Assembly: GCA_903813345.2 (NCBI GenBank)
Contig: CAIIXF020000009.1
Coordinates: 27,130,740-27,194,739 of the forward strand
Source of the DNA: Owenia fusiformis
Lineage: Eukaryota > Annelida > Polychaeta > Sabellida > Oweniidae
Direction of reading: 5' to 3'
Length of the DNA: 64,000 bases
The notes under the pieces were generated by a model. That model did no database searches. It was not told the DNA's origin and saw only the letters and a list, made by a program, of their open reading frames with translations. This document shows, in pieces, positions 22,901-34,900 of this stretch. A program made the position numbers and the translations under genes. Every line of letters begins with the position of its first letter. The first letter of the stretch is position 1.

Positions 22901-25900
22901 CATGGCTAGGCACAAACGTTTTCTGTAACCCAAGACCAAAGGGAGTGAGGGGTTCGAAAGTTTTTGTGCCTAGCCCTAGGGGTGTATTCGACAATATTAC
23001 ACCTACTCTGAGCTCTATATTACAATTCGAACATGAAAATTCACCAAAATGTTTCGAATATTCATTATGACATCGCACATTACTCGTATTAGCAGAGGTA
23101 TTGTTTGCGAATATACCCCTGGTGAAATGTTGACTTTGTTCACAGTTTACAGGAGGCGTGAATACAGTCATGTTCGAATGTATCTTATTGTTCCTGACAT
23201 ATACAATACTATTGTTGTGTATAGTATGGTAGAATTCTCCAAATGACATGATAGCTACAGATAAAGAGAGAGAACTGAGGAGAGGAGAGAATAGTGAGAG
23301 AATTGAAAACGTGAGGGATTCAGGGGAGAGTGTAGATAAGGGTAGACAAATATTAAAACTATGTATATAAACAGGGAAACCTGTTCAGTGGAGCACATCT
23401 GTAAGGGAAAAGCTTTTCTGGTTGCCAATAAACTTCATGTAAAATGAAATTCTGTTAGTGGAACATTATTTTGAGGTACCCTAGGCATTCTCCTTACAAA
23501 TGTGTTACTCTGTACTCTAAAATAATTTACCTGTCTAATTTTGTTGTTTCATTTATATCATTGACACTTTTCTTTGTGCCTCTATTGCGGTTGGAGCTAT
23601 CCCCGCTTGTTTTAATATAGATGTCTCCCACACAGTTCTCCCTTGTACGGTTCACTTTTCTCAGGTCAAAGGTCAACTGGATTCTCACACTGTTGTTACC
23701 TGTGATAAAAAATTGAGTATCATCTGAACAAACATTAATTTGATAATGTCAACAATAAGGCAACAAAAACCCCATTGAACATTTTCGGTAATAATGTAAG
23801 CCTTGAAATACCTCCATCTATCACCCAAGAGCACTCAACAGGGCGACTAGTTGGCACGGGGACCAGAGGAGATTCAATGTTTCCTGTTCTTGACATCTTG
23901 TAGGCGACACAGTCTAAAATAAATCAAACTTATACAATATAAGCCATACTTTTTACTTCCACAGAGTTCTTTTTAAACCTCTTGAATACCCAGAGTGACA
24001 GATATATCCGTCACAAATGAAATAAGACTGATGCCCAGAGGGACGAGAAAATCTGTCACAAAATTTTTCACAAAAATTGCTCTCATTTGAACAATTTTCA
24101 TCCAATTTACACAAAAATTGTTTTAAAACGTGTAGAAATGATCTCTGCCGTCCAATTTTACTAAGCTGAGCATCTAAAGTTGTATAGGTATGTAATAAAA
24201 TGTCAAAAGGTGGCAAAAAATGAAAAATTCTCTGGTTTCATGCCAATTTTAGAGCCTGGGATTCAAGAGGTTAAATTCATATATAAGACAATTTACATGC
24301 TAGCGAAATTTATATATTTTAAGGTAATTATAATGCAACATCCATGATAAAGTAATTGTACATGTGCAATATCCCATTTTGAAGAAAAGTATGATTATGT
24401 CAATGGTCATTAGGATGCATAATCTTGTACATAGTACCTTTATATCGTATGTTGTACTTCCTGTATTTATAGTCCACAAAATACTCGCTGCTGCTATATC
24501 CACTGCTACTCTCACCGGAGCCATCATCCATGGGACTTTCTAAAATATGAAGAACAAGGCATAACATTACAATATAAAGGAAAAAATTTCAAAATTTTTA
24601 TGTCTTTTTTTAGACAGTTAAACAACTGTCAACTTTTCATTCAAATTTTTTTTGACAGTTTCTGTAGTACAGGGTGATCATTAAGTTTATATCTATATAT
24701 TCACAGGGGAGTTCACAGCATTGAGACATCTGTCTATAGTGAACATGTTTATTTGGAAAAATTTATGTATACAACACTTGAATACAAATAAATAAAATAC
24801 AATAAATAAAATGACAACATATTTGAATGTGTCTAATTGACAAGTATTCGAACTTACCCACATTATAATGAGCCAAGAAACCTTTACTCGTTATAGATGA
24901 ATCACTTCGGAATCTAATCCATAAACTACGATACGATTCAATGATGCCTGGTTGGCCCTCACCACAAAATCGACCAATCAGCTTTCCCATTTCATCGATG
25001 CCTTGTCTGACTTCCACAAAGTCAAATGTGCAATTTGTTGATTTCTCGAGACTGAATTCTGTGAATTCCATTGACAGAAATTGACCTAAAATGAAAAGAC
25101 AATTAAATCGTCACACTTGTTTTGGGACAAAAAACGGCAGTGTATGTACTTGTAGCTTTTAGTATCATATCATATGCTATGTATGGATTTATTACCAGTA
25201 CATGTAATGATTATTTAATTTTATATAATTCCTGAAATCAATTGAATCACAATTCATGAGACCCAACACTATTAACAAAGTTACTATGGCAACTATTGAA
25301 AAAGACAACTAAGTTCAAACAATAGAAATACAATACAATACAATTTTCAGACAAGGCATTAACATGCAAAATGTCACCATCTGCCATTTGTTACAAATGC
25401 CATTCTCCACTAAAAAGTTGGAGACTACAACAATATGTCATCACTTCTGGTGGTGACATAAAAAACAACGATCCTTTAAATCTTTTAATCAAGTTACTAA
25501 CCCGGCTGTATATGTATGATCCAAGTACAGTTGTGGTTCCTCAGGTAGCTTATGGGGTAGTGTGGGGTACTCAGGTTGCCATGCTTACCAGTAAGCTCTT
25601 CATAACACAGGGGCTCTGAATATTCATGTACAAATAATGATGTTTTAGCACATATTGAATTGTGTCATTGCTTCCCATGTAAGGTATTGTAACAAAGATG
25701 GCATGTTCTATCATCGTACATGGTGAACATTTTTTTCAAATCTATCTTTCTTGCAGCCTAGCTTTTGCTTATTATTTGTATACAGAAAAACTTTTATATT
25801 CAAAAACACCAATCTAATTTGAACACCTGCAAATCCAAACACTTTTGCCCAGTCTCAGTGGCATTTGGATTGGACAGATTTTTGCAGATATCATGACCAA

Positions 25901-28900
25901 GACAGAGTGAAAGCAGAAACAGTTTAATTTAGTTGTTTATGATACCACATGGCTCTATGTGCCTATATTACACATCACTAATGTTGATAATCCAGGGCTT
26001 CTAGTATTAAATAAGATGTAAAGCATCAACCATCTCTGAAAATATCACCTTGAATATTAAAGTTACATTATACAATACAGAGTTGTTAGTCTACTTACTT
26101 GGACAGTTGTACAGCAACCTGGCTTGAACCATATCACCAGGACTTAGTCCATCTCTCTGGCCAATCTCAACATTTTTCCTTAAAGGTTCAATGGTTGATT
26201 TACCATTTTTACTGAAGTGTAGCTGAAGAAGAAACACTAAGGCTTTATCAGCTTCAAAGTTGTAATATTTTTTCAAATATTTTTTGAGTAATATTTTTAA
26301 TTGCGGTCAATCATATAGCAGTTGTAAATATAAAATCATTGTAAAATCAACATTAATATGGTTCCCATTTTGAAACCAGATATCACTTTGAAAATTTCAG
26401 AAATTCTGTCCCCATAACGCTTAAAATAATTTAATCAAGTTAATATGCGTATAAAATATGAACAGAATTGAACTCAGAAAATAACTAACCCTTCTGTAGT
26501 GCATAATGGAGTAATAGTCATACGGCTGGCTGAGAGAGTCAATCTCAAAAGAAAACTTCTTGTCAAAGTTCTCTAATTTCTCTGCAATGATGTTCTGTTT
26601 GAGGACCTTCACATATTTATCTCTATCTGGTCTAAAACATTTAATGAAATACTATATAGTACTATCCATGCATAATCAAAATGTTAATGAACGATAAAGT
26701 TAGTTGGGTTCAATAGTTTTTTATTGGATATTTTTGACTTTCAGTGCCTCAAAAGTTCATAGCAAAATAATTATGTTAAAGCAACTAATCCCAGAATCCT
26801 GTGAATTTTGCTTGTAAATTTTTCAACCTCTTGCTAAATTTTTACCATTATTGTATCAAACTTATGGAGGCGTTCTGCAGGCTGCCGCACCATCCAAAAG
26901 TCCCATACAAGCAATTTAAGTTTGGCACTAAAAATTCCCTACCTGCTATGTTCGTGCCAGAATCCAATGACGTGACCAAGTTCATGCACGACTACACCAT
27001 AGTTGGCACAATGAGGAGATAGAGTGACATGTTGTTTACCCCCTTGACGACCAACAAAAGAACAACATCTGAAATGAAGGAATATAATCTTAGAATTCTT
27101 TCAAAAATACAATCTGGGATTTTTTTCAATATAAATAGCCAGCTCCGCTGAGCAAATATTTTGATACGTGAATAGAGGTTTATGTGTGTATAGAAGTTTA
27201 TGTCTTTAGGGCAACCAAGGTCAAAAAGTGTAATCTGAAAGTTTAGCGTATTTACGACAATATCCAACAATAGTGGTCGAAACAGGTCGTACACACTCAT
27301 TTCCACTGTAATGTCTATATTAATTATTTGGAAATTCCTTTTAGAACAGCAGCACCCAATTAGTGCATCCATCATATATAAAATACAAATGAGATAAAAC
27401 ATATACATGTAATTCATAAAATCAACGAAGAACATGCACACAACTATTGTGCATAACACATATGTTATTTCATTCAAGTCTATTAATACCATTACCAAAT
27501 AAAAATGAATAACATAACTTACCCACAGTGTCCTGGTGTAAAGTATATGTAGTCTTTCTCATATGTTCTATTGATAAAGCGTATACAAGTGTTTTTCTCC
27601 CAGTGACTCATGGCAAGCTGGATATTCTCTGTTACAGCATCTAGAAAAAACATGATATTCCATAAAAGTGACACTCATTTAAAGGAGGACATTTTTGTAA
27701 CTATTTTTATAACTTCCACTGTGACACCTTGACCTGAAAAAATTGGGGTATGCCATATCATGCGACCTTGATCCAACAAGATTTTCTATGGCCACTGTAG
27801 GTATTTCTCAATTTCTGCTATATGCTTGCTGTAGAGCAAATGTGACTAAGGCCTTAAATTATTGGTTCAAAAATACCCTGAGTGCAGAAGTAAGTTCTGA
27901 AGTAACCTCTGAGTAGTTAAGACAATTTTACGGTTCAGCAGCCCCACCCCAACTGCCAGTGCCCATCAAACCCCAGGGCATAAATCAATTCAAACCAGCT
28001 GTGTTGACATCTTCTCAACAAATCAACGGATCAAAAGAAACACATTTAAATAATGGTGTAATGTTGGTCAATACTGGGTAGGCAATGACTTCAGAAGAAA
28101 TGACCATATGTAGAAATTTGCCTGTCTGACAAGCTCTGACTGGCTCAATGAGTTCAAAGGTTTCATTTTAGAAGTCAAATGAATATGAAAAGGTAGTTCA
28201 AAAATGGTGTCAACAGTTTTTTACCTGTGATGTTAGGTCCTATAACGTAGGGTACTGTCTGATTGCTCCACTTTCTCTCAGTCAGTCCAGTTACAGCTCT
28301 CTTTTGGCGAGTCTTCTGCAATTAAATTTTACATTAGTACTCATACATAAAATATGCTTAAATATCAAATCAATAACACATATATGCTCCAACACTTAAA
28401 TAATCAAGAAGTAAAAAGTAATTCTAATTATCTAGAAATATGAAAAAATGGTGCTTTAAAAGTTTATTACAATTGGTATGCTCAAATTACCTTATAATTG
28501 GTGTTTTGAAGCTACCCTATACTTGCTTTGTTGAAAGTACTTTATGATTGGTGCATTGAAAATACTTGTAATTGGTGTTTTGAAAATATCTGATAATTGG
28601 TGTATTGAAAGTACCTTGAAATTGGTACATTTGGTATGATGAAAGTACTTTATAATTGGTGTGTTGAAAATACCTTATAATTTTTGTGTTGAAAATACCT
28701 TGAAATTAGTTGTTTAAAATAACTTATAATTGATGTGTTGAATGTTCCATATAATTGGTGTTGAAAGAAAGTACCTTCTGATTGGTGTTAAAAGTACCTT
28801 AAAATTGGTGTGTAGAAAGTACTTATAATCGGTGTGATAAAAATACCTTATAATTGTCGTGATGAAAGTAGTGATCATCTAGCTGTGGCTGGTCTAACTG

Positions 28901-31900
28901 TAGCAAAGACTCTAGATACACATGCTGCTCGTACAATCCACGGAACTCTTCACTTGTAACTGCAATGTCACCCTCAATGATGATAACATCTACAAATAAA
29001 TACATATTATCATGACAAAATGTCACCTTCAATGATGATAACATCTACAAATAAATACATGTTATCATGAGAAATGTCACCCTCAATGATGATAACATCT
29101 ACAAATAAATACATGTTATCATGAGAAATGTCACCTTCAATGATGATAACATCTACAAATAAATACATGTTATCATGAGAAATGTCACCCTCAATGATGA
29201 TAACATCTACAAATAAATACATGTTATCATGAGAAATGTCACCCTCAATGATGATAACATCTACAAATAAATACATGTTATCATGAGAAATGTCACCCTC
29301 AATGATGATAACATCTACAAATAAATACATGTTATCATGAGAAATGTCACCTTCAATGATGATAACATCTACAAATAAATACACGTTATCATGAGAAATG
29401 TCACCCTCAATGATGATAACATCTACAAATAAATACATGTTATCATGAGAAATGTCACCTTCAATGATGTGAACATCTACAAATAAATACATGTTATCAT
29501 GAGAAATGTCACCCTCAATGATGATAACATCTACAAATAAATACATGTTATCATGAGAAATGTCACCTTCAATGATGTGAACATCTACAAATAAATACAT
29601 GTACATTTTATTTTTGACAAAATGTCACCCTCAGTGATGACAACATCTACAAATAAATACAGTACATGTTAAAATATCTTCATCTGGTTGCAATTACATA
29701 TTTTCAAATTAAGTTGTAGACAAGGTATTAACATGCAAAATGTTACCACCAGCCATTTGTTACAGGTGCCAAATGCCAAACTCCAAACAACCACCGACTG
29801 CAGCCACAAAAATAACACTTCTGATGTTCACATAAAAATGATTAACCCTTAGAACTGACGCTGAAACCATTTAAATGCATTAAAATTGATTACAGTCTGA
29901 GTAATTTTACTTACAATTTCTTTTATTCATAATTTACTACTCGGTATAGCATACTTATTCATATATAATAAATGGTTACTTATTTGTTTTATAGTACTTT
30001 TAGGCAATTTACTTACAATTCAAAATCTTGCTATTTTCAACTTTGTTTTGAGAATATCTTTATTTACATGAGAACACCATGATAGCTTGCTATTTCCACC
30101 CAACTGAACGAAATAGGAAGCCTTGTTTGGCTGAAATTCCTGGGAGATGAATATCATTTTCGCAAGATTCAGGTGAATACCATTTTTATGAGAGGAATTA
30201 GGAGGAAAAATATAATTTCTTTTCAATATTAAAATATTCCGGGTATTATTCACCAGGAAGTAGTAGTATCATGGGAAAGAGTTGTATATTTAAAGATTAC
30301 ATTTTCTCATATTAAAATGACACTCTGGAGTAAATAAAAGTTAATAAAAGTTCATAGGAAAATCAAATGTCATAATTCTATTAGGTTATGGTGTACGAAA
30401 TCAATCATTCTACGATAACCTGCCAGATCTTTGACACCATATTCGATGCCTGATTTCCCAAGAGATTATGTAGTAATACGAATGAGGATAGTTCAGTCAG
30501 ATCATTTAAGCACAATAGCTTCCAGAAAAGGTCCCTGCAGAGTATTTTAATTTTCCTGATGAGGGTCTTTCTAGTTATCCAGATAAAGGGGTCTCAAAAG
30601 AATAAAGATAAGGTAGTCAAAAATATATGATAAATTTTATATGATAGATATAAATATGTATGATAGATATGATATAATAAAGATGTATGGCTCTGTTACA
30701 ACTCATATTTTTAGATGTTGCGACTAGGGTATATTTTGAAAATGCACAATCAAACCTCACTCAATGTCGTAATAAATGAAGAAATCGCAAAATGTGATAT
30801 TATCTCAATATTTAAAGAAAAATGTCACACCTTTGTCACAATTTTAATTCATATGGACCACAAGTCCATATAATACATGTACATATTTTGAACTTAACTA
30901 ATCTTAGAATTAGATGTAATAAATATATACTTTTAACTCAAATATACTAAAAGTCTAGTGCTTCTGAGAAATAAAAAGAATAAAATAGATACATTATTCA
31001 AAGTATAGTTTTACTGTGGACTAACATTCAACCCTTCACAAACATTGTTTATCCCCTCTCCTCTGAGAGAGAGATAGTCCATTATGAAGAAGGATGTATG
31101 TAGTGGATGGTGCCAGGAGCCCTGCACTTGGAGGATGCTATACTGAAGAGAAGTCAATGTGTCCAGCCTTTCCCCACAGACACACGCACATTCCTATCAG
31201 CACAAGACGACTATAGTAAAGCACTCTTTAACTCATTCAATACTGGGCCAAAAAGCACTAAAATACTGACAAATTTTGAAAATTGCCATATATGGTAACT
31301 CTGAAATAATGGATGTAGTGTATACATGGGCATACATATATAGTGTTATATATCATTTTAAAGCATATGATATACTCTTTCAGAATGAATAGGTTTTTAA
31401 GTCCCATTTTATAAGTTGTCATGGTTACAAGATTCCAAAAAATACATTGAGTTTGTGCTTGGACGTGATATCACGTCCTTAGTAGTCAACGTATGTGCTT
31501 TATGACGTCATATCACGTCCTCCGTAGCTAATGAGTTAAAGTGATAAAAATGTTGCAATCATTAGGAAAACTCAGATTCGGAGTTCTACATGAGAAAATT
31601 ATTATTTTATGATAGTCTACACTAGAGATTCAGCTAGGGACTCCTTAAGCTGTAAAACATCAGGGGAGGTATTGTAATTACACTAAATCATATCTCCAAA
31701 CAATAAATGTCATTTGTTGTAAATATGATGAATGCCAGATATGACATTGAGACAGAACTGGAGAATATATTCCTTCTGTGTTTACTCTAGTTTGCAACTC
31801 AATGCAGTTATGAAAATCTGCATATACCGCACTGGCGGATCTGGGGGGGGGGGGGGGGGGCCTGGGAAAGCAGAAAAAAATTGGGCCCAAAACTCAAGGC

Positions 31901-34900
31901 CTTAAAAAGTGGGCCTTTTTGGTCATTACTGGGCCTCAAAATTTTAAAATTTGGGCCCATTTTTGCGTTTTAGGGGCCCAAATTTTTTCCGTGCAAGCAC
32001 AAAAGATTTTTCATAGGTCTGAAATTTGGGCCCCCCTTGTTCGTTCCCAGGTCCGCCACTGTACTGTATACTATAAGTGCATCCAGGGATATATCCAATG
32101 TGATTCCATTAAGGGGAACATATAAAAAAACAATAAATAAAGTAAACAGTCCATTTAGCACCGGGACACGAACCAAGGCATTTTAGGAGTAGACCATTAC
32201 AACTTTGGATGGGGGCACTAATCTAATTTTTTCTGGGCAACTTAGGAAATTCTATTTTCCTCCAAAAACTAATATAATGACTATTTATTTTTCTGAGCAT
32301 ACTATAAGGATGTTTATGAGATAATTTGATGAATTATTAGTTACCATCTCAGTGGTCATGCTACGTCAGTTTTGGTTCTATAATTAACTTCATTATTAAA
32401 GATTCTTTTACAAAATGAACAAATTAATTGGTGTTTTTGGGACAAAAATACTGTATAGAAATTGAAACATTAGAAGACAACCCACCCAAAAATACAAATT
32501 AAGAAAATCAAAACTATATCATGCAAAAATCTACAAATGTTAACCAAATATGGTATTATCTTAATGTGCTGTGTGTATATTCACTAACATGATCATTTGT
32601 TTATTTAAGTAAAATAATCTATATTAACCTTTCACAGAAAATGCCCTTTGCGCATAATAATTTAACATGATCTTTGTTATACTTTCACGATGTTTAAATA
32701 TTTCATTCAAGACCATAATATTAATCCTAATATTTATTTATCTATCACAAAAAACGTTTGATCTATTGAACAGAGATACCAAATCTATAACTGACCCAAG
32801 ATCATGTTTTAGTTTCTATGACCATAGATATTTTTATATATCTGGAAGCACCATATACATTGTATTTGTGTGGCGCCATAGCAATGTAGATGTAGTATAG
32901 GAACAGCAATTCCAGTAAATAAATACATGTAAATAGAAAAATACAAAAAAAAAAAAAATTCTAATTCCAGAGCATATTTATTGACTGAAAAGCCAAAAAT
33001 CTGAAATTCCTCTCAACAGATCTCCACAGTCCCACAGAGAACTGTTTTTTACTGTTATGCGTTTCAATTCTCAAAGCAGCATGTCCGAGTGCTATCTTAT
33101 ACAGAAGCTTTTCAATGATTAACAAAAACATGTGTTTTTGAAATAGAAACTTGGTTTCAGGCACTCTCTAGAAGGGTTATCATCTGTAAAAGCAATCACT
33201 ATTCAGTGAATGAATTGTGGCCGATCAAATGAATTGATAAGAAACCCAAGTGTGAAAAGATGACTTAGTTTATTTTGGTAATGTAAGGAGTTATCCCTTA
33301 TTCTTTGCCATTAGACTAAATGGAGAATTATTTGGGATAAAAATTGCAAACTACCACCTTTACCATTCTGAATAAAAAAATTCAAAAGGATTTATACAGA
33401 AATGTGTCTGATGATACCAGCAGTTGGTATTAAATAATAAAATATGATATCAACATTTATTTTCACAAATACAAACTTGTCAAAATCTCTCCTTGAATGA
33501 AATAAAAAGACATTGGATCTGCCATATAACATAAAAGATTCTGAATTCAGTTCTTTCAAGATTGTAGCTCTTTCCATGCTTTTTCTCATTTTAAACAACA
33601 TCACCATGGCAATAGACTCACTCATGCCACTCATGGTCAAACAGTGAATATCACTTTTGCATCATGCTTATATTCCATCACAAGAGATAAAATAAGAATG
33701 ATAAATTATTTTTTCCGAAATCAATTTCTGGATAACATCAAAACTCTATGAGAAGTTGTGTCAAATCATAAGAATTACATCTCAAGTCTAACTATAATTG
33801 ATAGAGATAGGTTGGCCTCATAGGGAAAATTAATTTGCTCAGTGTATCTTATTTTAAATCGCAAGTACTTCCAGGAGTAGAGTCAAATAGATACATATCT
33901 ATCAGAATCTTGTTTAGAAGAAAAAAAAGTATGTGAATACTTAAATGAATAAATAGCACTGGCATAAGTTGTGATGGTAAAAAGGTATTTTTTGTTTTGT
34001 TGCGTCTCAAAATCAGTTCAATATTGAAGCAAAATTCAAGTTCAAATACTCCAAAATTTAAAATGGTGCCTGTTAACAATCCCTCATTTATTTTGACATA
34101 TATTTAGGTCATTTTGAGGAGGCTTCCGATTCCCTAATTTCAGAAAATGCTAAAGAATGGCATTTCACATTCTCTCAATTAAATAAAATCTGATACAGTA
34201 TTCATTTGTTGCCAGATGTAAAACGCTATATGTTTATATTGAAGTTAGTATCACCAAACTTGTTTTGGCATACTTTAATAATTACCCCCCCCCCCCCACC
34301 CTCCAATCCACACAGGACACTGCTAATGAGGGAAACATCTGACCTCTGCAACATGATACATCAGCAGTCCAAGCCAACAAGAAATATAAGAACAATTGAA
34401 TTATTTGCAGGGTTAATCAAATCACAAGTCAAATAATGGGCTGATAGGATAATTATTTCTTTCCTCCATGGAATATAATGTGCTAAACAAAGGGAAAGAC
34501 CCTCAGGAAAATCGCAAAATAATCAAACATTGAAAAGGAAAAAACTTGAAAACAAGCAAAATTGCAAGAAAAATATCATCCCTGCATTAGGATTAATTTG
34601 ATAAATTTCCAACATCATATGCTTTTACCTAAATTACCTTGCACTAATTTAGATAAAGGTAGAAACCCTGGGACACTTAAACAATTTGTAAGGGTAAGAC
34701 AATGCACCTGATACAGTAGAATTAATTTAAACTTTTCTCAATTTTGCCAAATTACTGTTCCAGGTCCCAGTAGGCCAACAAATGTATCAGGTCCAGACTG
34801 CTGGGTTTGAATTTAATGTAATTAACATGCGGCACAATGGGAACTAATCTATATTAGTTTAAACTGATAAAGTGTGGAGTTTTGCAATGACCATCGAGAA

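Noticed and set aside
25371-25619. Plus-strand 82-codon frame
   Set aside because: Shadow of the minus-strand CUB1 exon (25502-25615) and of the dispersed repeat beside it.
26992-27498. 168-codon minus-strand frame between astacin exons
   Set aside because: Lies in the intron between exons 4 and 5, composition hydrophobic and AT-driven, no family resemblance.
29010-29606. 198-codon minus-strand open frame of repeated [18 protein letters not shown] units
   Set aside because: It is the 54-bp array read in frame. It stops at a TGA before exon 2 and has no splice route that would join it in frame to the real exon, so I treat it as repeat, not as a gene.
32155-32220. tRNA-like or SINE head near GGGACACGAACCAAGGCA
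   Set aside because: No A and B boxes at proper spacing and no cloverleaf. Not enough for a tRNA or SINE call.
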